NCBI RefSeq assembly: GCF_016428805.1
Contig: NZ_JAELTJ010000003.1
Span: 1 to 64,000, forward strand
Source of the DNA: Achromobacter sp. ASV32
GTDB taxonomy: Bacteria; Pseudomonadota; Gammaproteobacteria; Burkholderiales; Burkholderiaceae_B
Direction of reading: 5' to 3'
Length of the DNA: 64,000 bases
Below, one piece after another: positions 33,794 through 41,635 of the stretch (position 1 is its first letter; each line of letters begins with the position of its first letter). The notes below the pieces were generated by a model that was not told the DNA's origin, made no database searches, and saw only the letters and a program-made list of their open reading frames with translations. Made by a program: the position numbers and the translations under genes.

Positions 33794-35233
33794 GTGGACG
33801 ACGACAATCCCCCGGGCCGCGCCCCGCGCGCCGCGCCCATCGCCGAAAGCCTGGCCCGCCTGATCGGACGCCAGATCGCCGAAGGCGTCTATCGCCCCGG
33901 CGACAAGCTGCCGTCGCTGCGCGAACTGGCGCAACTGCATCGCTATGCCAAGAACACGGTGGTGGTGGCCTTTGAAATGCTGGTGGCGCGCGGGCTGGTC
34001 GAGCCCCGGCGCGGATCGGGCTTCTACGTGCTGGATACCGGGCCGGCGCAGCGCGCGGCCGACGAAGAGCCGGGGCAGTTGAGCCGGGCCATGGACATCG
34101 TCTGGCTGATGCGCGAACAGCTCAAGACCCAGCCCGATGCCATCGCGGCCGGCGACGGCTTTCCGCCGGTGCAATGGCTGGCCGACATGCGCATGGACCG
34201 CTATCACCAGAAGGTGGTGCGCACCGGCCTGGGCACGTTGTTCCGCTACGGCGGCCGCTTTGGCTACGCGCCGCTGCGCGAAAGCCTGGTGCGCAAGCTG
34301 GGCGACGTGGGCATCAGCGCCGCGCCGTCGCAACTGGTGCTGACGCATGGCGCCAACGAAGCCATGGACCTGGTGATCCGCTACTTCCTGCCGCCCGGCG
34401 CGGCGGCACTGGTGGACAACCCGGGCTATTACCCGCTGTTCGGCAAGCTCAAGCTGGCCGGTGTGCGCATGCTGGGCGTGCCGCGCCTGTCGGACGGCCC
34501 GGATCTGGCGGCGCTGGAAGCCTTGTTGCAGCGCGAAAAGCCGCGCCTGTTTTTCACGCAGTCGCTGGCCCACAACCCCACCGGTTCCGACATTTCGCCG
34601 GCCAAGGCGTACAAGCTGCTGCAGCTGTCCGAGCGCTACAACCTGATCGTGGTGGAAAACGATCCGCTGGCCGACTTCAAGCCGACGTCCGCCGTGCGCC
34701 TGTCGGCGCTGGATCAGCTGGAACGCACCGTCTACATCGGCAGCTTTTCCAAGTCGTTCTCGGCGGCGTTGCGAGTGGGCTTCATCGCCTGCGGCGCGTC
34801 GCTGGCCAGCGACCTGGCCGACCTGAAGGCCCTGGTGCATGTCAGCAGCTCGGAATATTGCGAACGCATGGTCGACGTGATGCTGCGCGATGGCCATTAC
34901 GAGCGCCATCTGGTGCGGTTGCGCCAGCGCTTGCAGGCCGCCACGGGCGACGCGCTGCGGGTGCTGGATTCACTGGGCGCCGAGGTGTTCGCGCGTCCGA
35001 CCAGTTCGCTGTACCTGTGGTCGGCGTTTCCCGGCGTGGACAATTCGCTGGCGCTGGCCGAAGCCTTGATGCCCGAGAAGGTCATCATGGCGCCGGGCCG
35101 CGTGTTCAGCGTGGACCCGACGGCGGCCTCGCCGTGGTCGCGCTGCAATGTGGGCGCGGTGGCCTCGCCGCGTTTTCATGCCGCGCTGGCCGCGCAACTG
35201 GGCCAGGGCGGCAAGCGCCGCGCTCAGCGGTAG
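33794..35233 (+). CDS. MocR family (GntR-aminotransferase) transcriptional regulator
   Basis: Protein of 479 residues. A GntR winged-helix domain (about 12-82: [40 protein letters not shown]) is followed by a fold-type I aminotransferase domain. The PLP-binding Lys lies in [15 protein letters not shown]; substrate-loop motifs [14 protein letters not shown] and HNPTGSDIS are present. MocR proteins use PLP to sense amines or metabolites rather than to catalyse. The gene diverges from mvaA, and the three-repeat operator between them makes it the probable regulator of mevalonate use. GTG start, with AGGA about eight bases upstream. Confidence 0.92.
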   Translation: MDDDNPPGRAPRAAPIAESLARLIGRQIAEGVYRPGDKLPSLRELAQLHRYAKNTVVVAFEMLVARGLVEPRRGSGFYVLDTGPAQRAADEEPGQLSRAMDIVWLMREQLKTQPDAIAAGDGFPPVQWLADMRMDRYHQKVVRTGLGTLFRYGGRFGYAPLRESLVRKLGDVGISAAPSQLVLTHGANEAMDLVIRYFLPPGAAALVDNPGYYPLFGKLKLAGVRMLGVPRLSDGPDLAALEALLQREKPRLFFTQSLAHNPTGSDISPAKAYKLLQLSERYNLIVVENDPLADFKPTSAVRLSALDQLERTVYIGSFSKSFSAALRVGFIACGASLASDLADLKALVHVSSSEYCERMVDVMLRDGHYERHLVRLRQRLQAATGDALRVLDSLGAEVFARPTSSLYLWSAFPGVDNSLALAEALMPEKVIMAPGRVFSVDPTAASPWSRCNVGAVASPRFHAALAAQLGQGGKRRAQR

Positions 35234-35934
35234 GCGAAGGCGTCGAACAGGCCATGCAAGACGGTTTGCGCCTGGGCGCTCAGCAACAAGGCAGGGGGCG
35301 TGTCGGGGCGGGCCCGCGCGCGCTGCACCGCGAAACGCTTGACGCCGCGGCGCGCCAGTTCCCGCGCCAGGACCAGCAGGCGGGCCTCGTCCAGCCAGTG
35401 CGGGTGCCAGGTGATGCGGCATTCGAAATCCACGCCCGACGTCAGCAGCTGCGTCAGGCAGGCCTGTGCGGGGCGTTGCGAATCGCGCCGGCCGGTGATG
35501 TCGTCATAGCCTTGCGCATCGGCCTTGATGTCCAGTCCCACCCAATCCAGGTAGCGCAGCACGTCGGCCAGGCGCAGCGGGTAGATGCCGGCCGTGTGCA
35601 GGCCGATGCGAAAGCCCATGCGGCGGGCGTCGCGCATCATCGAGGGCAGGCGCGGTTCGCTCAGCGGTTCGCCGCCGGAGAACACCACTGCGTCCAGGAG
35701 GCCCTGGCGGGTCTCCAGGAAGGCGCGCACCTCGCGCCAGTCGTAGCGCGCGGCGCGGGTCTGCAATTCGGGGTTGTGGCAGTAGTGGCAACGCCAGGGG
35801 CAGCCGGCAATGAACACCACCGCGGCCAGCGTGCCAGGCCAGTCCACGGTGGAGAACGGCGTCAGGCCACCCACCGCCGGGCACGGGCGCGGCAGCGGTT
35901 GGGCCACCGGCCGCGGCGGCGCGGCGCGTGGCAT
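35224..35934 (-). CDS. nrdG: Anaerobic ribonucleotide reductase activating protein (NrdG-like radical SAM)
   Basis: Radical SAM enzyme of about 236 residues generating the glycyl radical on class III ribonucleotide reductase. The cluster motif is GCPWRCHYCHNPEL (CxxxCxxC), preceded by VGGLTPFSTVDWPGTLAAVV and followed by FSGGEPLSEP. It belongs to the longer NrdG2-type group. ATG 35934 is the best start (AAGG nine bases upstream); an ATG at 36021 would overlap the 60-residue protein. Immediately downstream of the small glycyl-radical protein and nrdD. Confidence 0.88.
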   Translation of the reverse strand: MPRAAPPRPVAQPLPRPCPAVGGLTPFSTVDWPGTLAAVVFIAGCPWRCHYCHNPELQTRAARYDWREVRAFLETRQGLLDAVVFSGGEPLSEPRLPSMMRDARRMGFRIGLHTAGIYPLRLADVLRYLDWVGLDIKADAQGYDDITGRRDSQRPAQACLTQLLTSGVDFECRITWHPHWLDEARLLVLARELARRGVKRFAVQRARARPDTPPALLLSAQAQTVLHGLFDAFAYR

Positions 35935-35986
35935 GCGCAACGCCTTGCCAGGTGCGGCAGCCTCGGCGCCGTGGCCACCGGGCGCG

Positions 35987-36169
35987 TCAGCCCCGCTGTT
36001 CGACGAAGAAGCGGCGTTCATTGAATTCGCCTTGCTTACCGGTGTTGAAGGAAGACACGGGGCGGTGGTAGCCCATGACGCGGGTCCAGACTTCGCAGCG
36101 CACGCGCTGGCTGTCGTCCAGGCGCACGGTCGGCACGGCGATGGTGTCGGCGGGGATCGGGGTTTGCAT
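35987..36169 (-). CDS. Detached glycyl-radical tail of class III ribonucleotide reductase
   Basis: Protein of 60 residues. Its second half reads RVMGYHRPVSSFNTGKQGEF, matching the C-terminal glycyl-radical tail of NrdD (RVxGY, with FNxGKQ following; in E. coli RRVCGYLG ... FNAGKQEE). The Gly in RVMGY is the predicted radical site. It is encoded separately from the 665-residue nrdD product, with its own ribosome-binding site (AAGGAA) before the ATG and a 153-bp gap. A working enzyme would require the two polypeptides to assemble, or the two proteins are a natural split pair. The frames do not suggest a simple sequencing shift. Confidence 0.85.
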   Translation of the reverse strand: MQTPIPADTIAVPTVRLDDSQRVRCEVWTRVMGYHRPVSSFNTGKQGEFNERRFFVEQRG

Positions 36170-36322
36170 AATGGTTCCTTGCAGTGGGGCCGGGCGCAGC
36201 GCGTCCGGTGAACGTTGCGGCGGCGCCGGGCGGCGATCGCCGGTAAAACCGGGGCGGCTGAGCGCGTGGCCAGACGCCAGGTCGACTGTGTGCGCGGCGA
36301 ACGCGCGTCAGCCGCGCTGGCA

Positions 36323-38320
36323 TCAGGCCGACGCGCAGCATGCCGCCTGTTTGGCCAGCAATTCGGCGTCGCACTTCGGGCAGAACTCGTGATGCCCGGC
36401 CAGATAGCCGTGGTTGGGGCAGATCGAGAACGTGGGCGTGACGGTGATATAGGGCAGCCGGAAGTTCGACAGCGCACGCCGTACCAGCGCCTTGCAGGCG
36501 TCGGCCGACGACACCGTTTCGTTCATGTACAGGTGCAGCACCGTGCCGCCCGTGTACTTGCCTTGCAGCGTTTCCTGCAATGACAAGGCCTCGAACGGGT
36601 CATCGGTATGGCCCACCGGCAACTGGCTGGAGTTGGTGTAGTAGGGCTGCGCGGCGGTGCCGGCCTGCAGGATGCCGGGCCAGCGTTTCCGGTCTTCGCG
36701 CGCGAAACGATACGTGGTGCCTTCGGCCGGCGTGGCTTCCAGGTTGTACAGGTGGCCGGTCTCTTGGAACTGCGTCATGCGCTCGCGCACCCGGTCCAGC
36801 AGGCGCACGGCGAGCGCGTGGCCGGCGGGCGTCGTGACATCGTCGGTGTCGCCGGTGAAGTTGCGGATCATCTCGTTGATGCCGTTCACGCCCAGGGTGC
36901 TGAAGTGATTGCGCAGCGTGCCCAGGTAGCGCCGGGTGTAGGGGTACAGGCCCTGGTCGATGTAGCGCTGCACCACTTTGCGCTTGGTCTCCAGCACGTC
37001 GCGGCCCAGGCCCAGCAGGTGGTCCAGCCGGGCCATCAACGCGGCTTCGTCGCCTTGGCAGGTGTGGCCCAGGCGTGCGCAGTTCACGGTCACCACGCCC
37101 ACCGAGCCGGTCTGCTCGGCCGACCCGAACAGGCCGTTGCCGCGCTTGAGCAGTTCGCGCAGGTCCAGCTGCAGACGGCAGCACATGGACCGCACCATGT
37201 GGGGCTCCAGGTCGGAGTTCAGGAAGTTCTGGAAGTACGGCAGCCCATAGCGCGCCGTCATCTCGAACAGGCGCGTGGTGTTGGGGTGGTCCCAATCGAA
37301 GTCGGGCGTGATGTTGTAGGTGGGAATCGGGAAGGTGAATACGCGCCCCTTGGCGTCACCGGCCATCATCACCTCGATGTAGGCGCGGTTGATCATGTCC
37401 ATTTCGGCCTGCAGCTCGCCATAGGCGAACGGCATTTCCTCGCCGCCCACGTAGGGGATCTGGTCCTTCAGATCCGTCGGGCAGGTCCAGTCGAAGGTCA
37501 GGTTGGTAAAGGGCGTCTGCGTGCCCCAGCGGCTGGGCACGTTCAGGTTGTAGATCAGTTCCTGCATGGCCTGCCTGACCTGGGCGTAGGTCATCGCATC
37601 GCGGCGGATGAAGGGCGCCATGTAGGTGTCGAACGAACTGAACGCCTGCGCGCCGGCCCATTCGTTCTGCAGGGTGCCCAGGAAGTTGACGATCTGGCCG
37701 ATGGCTGCCGACATGTGGCGCGGCGGCGTGGCTTCGACCTTGCCGGCAATGCCGTTGAAGCCTTCGGTCAGCAGCTGACGCAGCGACCAGCCGGCGCAAT
37801 AGCCGCTGAGCATGTCCAGGTCATGGATGTGGATGTCGCCTTCGCGGTGAGCGCGGCCCGCCTCGGGCGTGAAGACGTTGGACAGCCAGTAGTTGGCCGT
37901 GACCTTGCCCGCCACGTTCAGGATCAGCCCGCCCAGGCTGTAGCCCTGGTTGGCGTTGGCGTTCACGCGCCAGTCGCGCTGTTCCAGGTATTCCTCCATG
38001 GCGCTTTCCACGTCCACCAGCGTGTGACGCAACGAGCGCAGGCGGGCGTGCTGTTCGCGGTACACGATGTAGGCGCGGGCGGTGCGCCAGTAGCCGGCCC
38101 GCACCAGCGTCTCTTCCACCTGGTTCTGGATGGTCTCCACGCCGGGGCAGACATTGCCGTCGGCGGCCAGCGCGTCGATCACCGCGCCGGTCAGCGCCTG
38201 GGCGCCGGCATCGTCCAGCTCGCCGGTGCCGCGGCCGGCGGCGGCAATGGCCGCCGCGATCTTGGCGCGGTCGAAACCGACGACCCGGCCGTCGCGCTTG
38301 AGGATGTGTTGGAGTTGCAT
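36323..38320 (-). CDS. nrdD: Anaerobic (class III) ribonucleoside-triphosphate reductase, catalytic chain lacking the glycyl-radical tail
   Basis: Protein of 665 residues that makes dNTPs without oxygen. An ATP-cone leads (QHILKRDGRVVGFDRAKIAA, about 1-90). The catalytic region has NYWLSNVFTPEAGRAHREGD, HIHDLDMLSGYCAGWSLRQL and the C-terminal Zn site (SICPNHG ... CPKCDAELL). The glycyl-radical motif RVxGY is absent; the protein ends at ACCASA, while the motif is found on the next, 60-residue product. ATG 38320 is chosen because the alternative ATG at 38332 lies inside the upstream NrdR-like box. Neither has a good ribosome-binding site. Order is nrdD, small protein, nrdG. Confidence 0.92.
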   Translation of the reverse strand: MQLQHILKRDGRVVGFDRAKIAAAIAAAGRGTGELDDAGAQALTGAVIDALAADGNVCPGVETIQNQVEETLVRAGYWRTARAYIVYREQHARLRSLRHTLVDVESAMEEYLEQRDWRVNANANQGYSLGGLILNVAGKVTANYWLSNVFTPEAGRAHREGDIHIHDLDMLSGYCAGWSLRQLLTEGFNGIAGKVEATPPRHMSAAIGQIVNFLGTLQNEWAGAQAFSSFDTYMAPFIRRDAMTYAQVRQAMQELIYNLNVPSRWGTQTPFTNLTFDWTCPTDLKDQIPYVGGEEMPFAYGELQAEMDMINRAYIEVMMAGDAKGRVFTFPIPTYNITPDFDWDHPNTTRLFEMTARYGLPYFQNFLNSDLEPHMVRSMCCRLQLDLRELLKRGNGLFGSAEQTGSVGVVTVNCARLGHTCQGDEAALMARLDHLLGLGRDVLETKRKVVQRYIDQGLYPYTRRYLGTLRNHFSTLGVNGINEMIRNFTGDTDDVTTPAGHALAVRLLDRVRERMTQFQETGHLYNLEATPAEGTTYRFAREDRKRWPGILQAGTAAQPYYTNSSQLPVGHTDDPFEALSLQETLQGKYTGGTVLHLYMNETVSSADACKALVRRALSNFRLPYITVTPTFSICPNHGYLAGHHEFCPKCDAELLAKQAACCASA

Positions 38321-38325
38321 CGCTG

Positions 38326-38372
38326 ACACCATATGTTGTGGGGTAGAAAAACTCTACCACCACATATGGTGC
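38326..38372. promoter_or_regulatory. Pair of NrdR-like boxes upstream of nrdD
   Basis: ACACCATATGTTGTGG (38326-38341) matches the NrdR-box style. A second copy in reverse orientation, GCACCATATGTGGTGG, occupies 38372-38357 and agrees at 14 of 16 positions. Their centres are 31 bp apart, the three-turn spacing typical of paired NrdR boxes (family knowledge). NrdR represses ribonucleotide reductase genes when dATP is high. Confidence 0.75.
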
Positions 38373-38408
38373 CAAATGCGAGGGCGCTGAGGCGTTTGTC
38401 GGCCTGGC

Positions 38409-38422
38409 TTGATGCGGGTCAA
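38409..38422. promoter_or_regulatory. FNR-like box upstream of nrdD
   Basis: TTGATGCGGGTCAA matches the FNR/ANR dyad TTGAT-N4-ATCAA at nine of ten defined positions. It is about 95 bp upstream of the nrdD ATG, beyond the NrdR pair, and would give oxygen-limited activation. I could not find a convincing -10 at the class II distance. Confidence 0.6.
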
Positions 38423-38467
38423 ACGGGGCCGGGCGGACCCGCGCCGGCGCAATCTGGTGGCGCCGGC

Positions 38468-38818
38468 CTAGAAGCCGAAGCTGAGGCCCGCGATGGAAAT
38501 CACCACCGCCAGCGCCGCGGTGCGCATCGCCGGGCGCGGCGCCCAAGACAGCATGCCGACCCAGAGCAGGGCGCCGGCGGACAGCCAGCCCAGCCACGCT
38601 ACCACGCCGACGGTGTTGCCCCACAGGCCCACGCAAGGCAGCAGGGCGAGCAACAGCAGCAGGATGCCGGCGCCGCGCAGCACGCGGGTGTGGCCGGCCT
38701 GCGGGTCGCGGCCCCAGACCTGATCGTAGTGGCGCGGCATGGCGAGGCTCAGGCAGGCCATGCCGGAATAGGTCAACAACAGCGCCATGGCGATGCCGAA
38801 TGCGTCGTTCAGATTCAT
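38468..38818 (-). CDS. DUF3325-type small membrane protein
   Basis: Protein of 116 residues with four hydrophobic helices. It resembles DUF3325 proteins, which are regularly encoded beside PepSY-domain iron/siderophore-associated proteins: YSGMACLSLAMPRHYDQVWGR at the front and WLGWLSAGALLWVGML in the middle. Its ATG overlaps the stop of the PepSY gene (ATGA). It probably acts with that protein; function unknown. Confidence 0.75.
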   Translation of the reverse strand: MNLNDAFGIAMALLLTYSGMACLSLAMPRHYDQVWGRDPQAGHTRVLRGAGILLLLLALLPCVGLWGNTVGVVAWLGWLSAGALLWVGMLSWAPRPAMRTAALAVVISIAGLSFGF

Positions 38819-40425
38819 GCTGCGGCTTCCTGTTGCGTGCGGGCCTTGCGCGGCGGCGGCGCTGGCAAGGATCTGTTGCGCAATCGTAGCGCCGCCCAGC
38901 CGGCCAGCAGGCCCGCGGCGATGGATGTCAATTCGACGCCAGCGCTTTCCCAGTCGTCGCGCGCGATCTGCGCCACGGGATGATCGCCCAGCGTCAGCAG
39001 CGACAACACGGGCAGCAGCAGGCACAACGCCGACAGCCCTCCCAACTGCCAGATCCAGGCGCGCCGCGGCGTGCACAGCCAGGCATGCGCCAGCGTCATC
39101 GCCCAGACAAGGAAGAACACGCGGATTTCCCAGCTGGCGCGCTGCGGCAGCGACACGGGCAGCAGGCGGTTGGCCCACAGATAGGCAATGCAGGCGAAGG
39201 CCAGCCCTGCCATGGCGGCCACGTTCAGGCCTTCGATCAGGCGATAGACGCGGGCGGTGGCGGCGCCGAACTCGTGGCCCATCCTGGTGCGGCGCTTGAC
39301 CATGAACAACACGGCGCCCGTGCCCATCATGGCCGCGCCCGCCAGGCCGCACAGGAAGTACAGCCATTTCATCGCCAGGCCGCCGAACTTGACCATGTGC
39401 AGGTCGGCCATGACCTGGCGCGTCAGCGGCGCGGCGCCGCCGTGCACGCCGCCCGGCTGGCGCATCCGCAGCACCTCGCCAGTGGCGCCGGAAAACTCCA
39501 CCATGCCGCTGGTGCTGCTGATCGAGGTGTACTGGGTGGCGGCTTCGTTCCAGCCGTAGACGCCGATGCGCATGGCGGCGTCTTCGGGGTTGTTGATGAC
39601 GATGGCGCGCGCGCGCTGGCCGATCATCTGCTCGGCGCGGGCCACAAGAGGTTCCAGCGGCGGCACGGCCAGGGGCGTGCCGGCGGGCGCGGGCTTGTCT
39701 TCGCCCATCAGTTCGGCCAGATATTGGCGCGACGCTTCCATGCCGGTACCGTAGGCGGCCACCATGGGCGCGGGCATCAGCGTCACGGCGGAGATCACGA
39801 TGCCGGTATAGACGATCATGAACTGGAAGGGCAGGGTCAGCACCGCCGTCGCGTTGTGCCCGTCCAGCCAGGACCGCTGGCCCTTCCTGGCGCGGAAGGT
39901 GAAGAAGTCCTTGAAGATGCGCTTGTGCGTCACCACGCCCGATATCATCGCCACCAGCATCGCCACGGCCGCAAAGGCGACGATCCACAGACCTGTCGGG
40001 TTTGCGTGCAGGGTGTAGTGGAAGTCCACGAAATGCGTGCCGCCCAGCGTGGCGCGGGCGCCTCCTTGGCCGTCTTCGGCCAGTGCTTCGCCCGTTTCCG
40101 GGTCGAGCTCGGCGTCGGCGTATTGGCCGTCCTTGTCGAACCAGTAGGCCACCAGGCCGTTGTCGTGGAAACGGTCGACCGGCCAGATTTCCCACATGCC
40201 GGTGCCGGGGTGATGGCGCGCCATGTATTGCACCGCCAGTTCAAGGCGGCGCGCGCGGTCGACCTTGGCGGGTGGCTGCTCGGCGGCCTGCGCCTCGGCG
40301 GCCTGGTGCTCGGGTGTCATCCAATGCGTGATGGCCTCGGAAAACACCGCCAGCGAGCCGGTCAGGAACACCGCGAACAGCAACCAGGAAAACCACAGGC
40401 CGACCCAGGTATGCAGCCAGGCCAT
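38815..40425 (-). CDS. PepSY-domain membrane protein (siderophore/iron-reductase-like)
   Basis: Membrane protein of 536 residues from ATG 40425, with about five to seven helices and two periplasmic PepSY-like domains. The segments AWLHTWVGLWFSWLLFAVFL, GGTHFVDFHYTL, WLDGHNATAVLTLPFQFMIV and HMVKFGGLAMKWLYF are typical of the PepSY-associated TM family, often linked to iron uptake or ferric reduction. The reading frame stays open upstream, and the family N-terminus MKSGFRLSMAWLHTW would start at a CTG (40449-40447), with AGAGG six bases upstream; the true start may therefore be this CTG, eight residues earlier. It lies just before the DUF3325 gene. Confidence 0.88.
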   Translation of the reverse strand: MAWLHTWVGLWFSWLLFAVFLTGSLAVFSEAITHWMTPEHQAAEAQAAEQPPAKVDRARRLELAVQYMARHHPGTGMWEIWPVDRFHDNGLVAYWFDKDGQYADAELDPETGEALAEDGQGGARATLGGTHFVDFHYTLHANPTGLWIVAFAAVAMLVAMISGVVTHKRIFKDFFTFRARKGQRSWLDGHNATAVLTLPFQFMIVYTGIVISAVTLMPAPMVAAYGTGMEASRQYLAELMGEDKPAPAGTPLAVPPLEPLVARAEQMIGQRARAIVINNPEDAAMRIGVYGWNEAATQYTSISSTSGMVEFSGATGEVLRMRQPGGVHGGAAPLTRQVMADLHMVKFGGLAMKWLYFLCGLAGAAMMGTGAVLFMVKRRTRMGHEFGAATARVYRLIEGLNVAAMAGLAFACIAYLWANRLLPVSLPQRASWEIRVFFLVWAMTLAHAWLCTPRRAWIWQLGGLSALCLLLPVLSLLTLGDHPVAQIARDDWESAGVELTSIAAGLLAGWAALRLRNRSLPAPPPRKARTQQEAAA

Positions 40426-40598
40426 GGATAAGCGGAAACCGGATTTCAGAACGAGCCTCTTTATTGTCGACGCGGCCAGGGGCTGGTCGCGGGCATTTTA
40501 TTGAGAATGGTTCTGATTCTAGTCTAAATGGGGCCGGAGCGGTTGTGGACGAGACGCCAACGCATGGGAGTGCGGCTGCCGGGCAAGGCCGTTGGGCT

Positions 40599-41606
40599 TC
40601 AGTCGAGTTTGATATCGGCGCGCCGGCCGACTTCGCCGAAGACGCGCAGTTCGTCTTCCATGCGGGCCTTGAAGGCCGGGCCTGGCAGGTAGACCGGTTC
40701 CAGCGCCAGGTCGTTGATGGCGCGGCGCACCTGGGGGTCCTGCATGATGTCCGCGACCGCGCGGTTCAGCGTGTCCAGCACCGGCGCGGGCGTGCGGGCC
40801 GGCGCTACCAGGCCGTACCAGCCCACCATCGACACGCCGGGCAAGCCGCTTTCGATGAAGGTGGGGACGTCGGGCAGTTGTGGCACGCGGTGCTCACCGG
40901 TGACCGCCAACGCGCGCACCTTGCCCGCCTTGACCTGCGGCGCGGCGGACGACACGGTGTCCACGCCCAAGGCGATTTCGCCGCCGATCAGCGCCGTGAT
41001 GAATTGCGCGCTGCCCTTGTACGGGACCGGCGTCATCTTGGCGCCCGCCGCTTCGGCGAACATCTCGCCCACCAGGTGCGGCGCCGAGCCCGGGCCGAAG
41101 GTGCCGTACATCAGGCCGCCGCGGGTGCTCTGGCGGCGGGCCAGTTCGGCGGCTTCCTGGGCGGTTTGGGCCGGCAGGCCGTTCTGCACCAGCAGCACGA
41201 CTGGCGCCAGCGCCACGATCGCGATGTGCGCGAAGCTTGTGCGCGGGTCGTAGGGCAGCGACGGCTTCAGGGCCGGCAGCACCGTGTACGTGGTGCTGCC
41301 CGACAGCAGCAGCGTGTAGCCGTCCGGCTGGGCCCGCGCCACGGCGTCGGCGCCGATGACGGTCGAGGCGCCAGGACGATTTTCCACGATGACGGCTTGG
41401 CCCAGTTTGCCCGACAGCTTGTTGGCCAGCAGGCGGGCCACGGCGTCGGTCGCGCCGCCGGGCGTGAAGGGCACTACCAGTTTGATGGCCTGTTCAGGGT
41501 AGGCGGCGCGAGCATCGGCGGCCCAGGCCGTGGCGAACAGGGAGGCGGCCAGCAGGGCGGCGGCGGACAGGCGGGACAGCGCGTGGCGGCGCGAGGGTGC
41601 GGTCAT
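40599..41606 (-). CDS. Bug/TctC family periplasmic solute-binding protein
   Basis: Secreted binding protein of about 335 residues. Signal peptide (SRLSAAALLAASLFATAWA, cleavage near ADARA), then the TctC hallmarks YPEQAIKLVVPFTPGGATD, VENRPGASTVIGADAVARA-PDGYTL, YGTFGPGSAPHL and PYKGSAQ. These proteins bind organic acids and feed TctAB or act in signalling; no permease is adjacent. The start may be ATG 41606 or 41624 (in frame, six residues longer); both ribosome-binding sites are weak. It follows the M20 peptidase gene (30 bp), so the pair probably handles one substrate, for instance an acylated amino acid or a peptide. Confidence 0.9.
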   Translation of the reverse strand: MTAPSRRHALSRLSAAALLAASLFATAWAADARAAYPEQAIKLVVPFTPGGATDAVARLLANKLSGKLGQAVIVENRPGASTVIGADAVARAQPDGYTLLLSGSTTYTVLPALKPSLPYDPRTSFAHIAIVALAPVVLLVQNGLPAQTAQEAAELARRQSTRGGLMYGTFGPGSAPHLVGEMFAEAAGAKMTPVPYKGSAQFITALIGGEIALGVDTVSSAAPQVKAGKVRALAVTGEHRVPQLPDVPTFIESGLPGVSMVGWYGLVAPARTPAPVLDTLNRAVADIMQDPQVRRAINDLALEPVYLPGPAFKARMEDELRVFGEVGRRADIKLD

Positions 41607-41635
41607 GGACGATCCGGAGGTCATGAGTAAGCGGT

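Noticed and set aside
38326-38372. Near-palindrome read as a rho-independent terminator
   Set aside because: It lies in the nrdD promoter, not after a gene, and matches paired NrdR boxes with 31-bp spacing much better.
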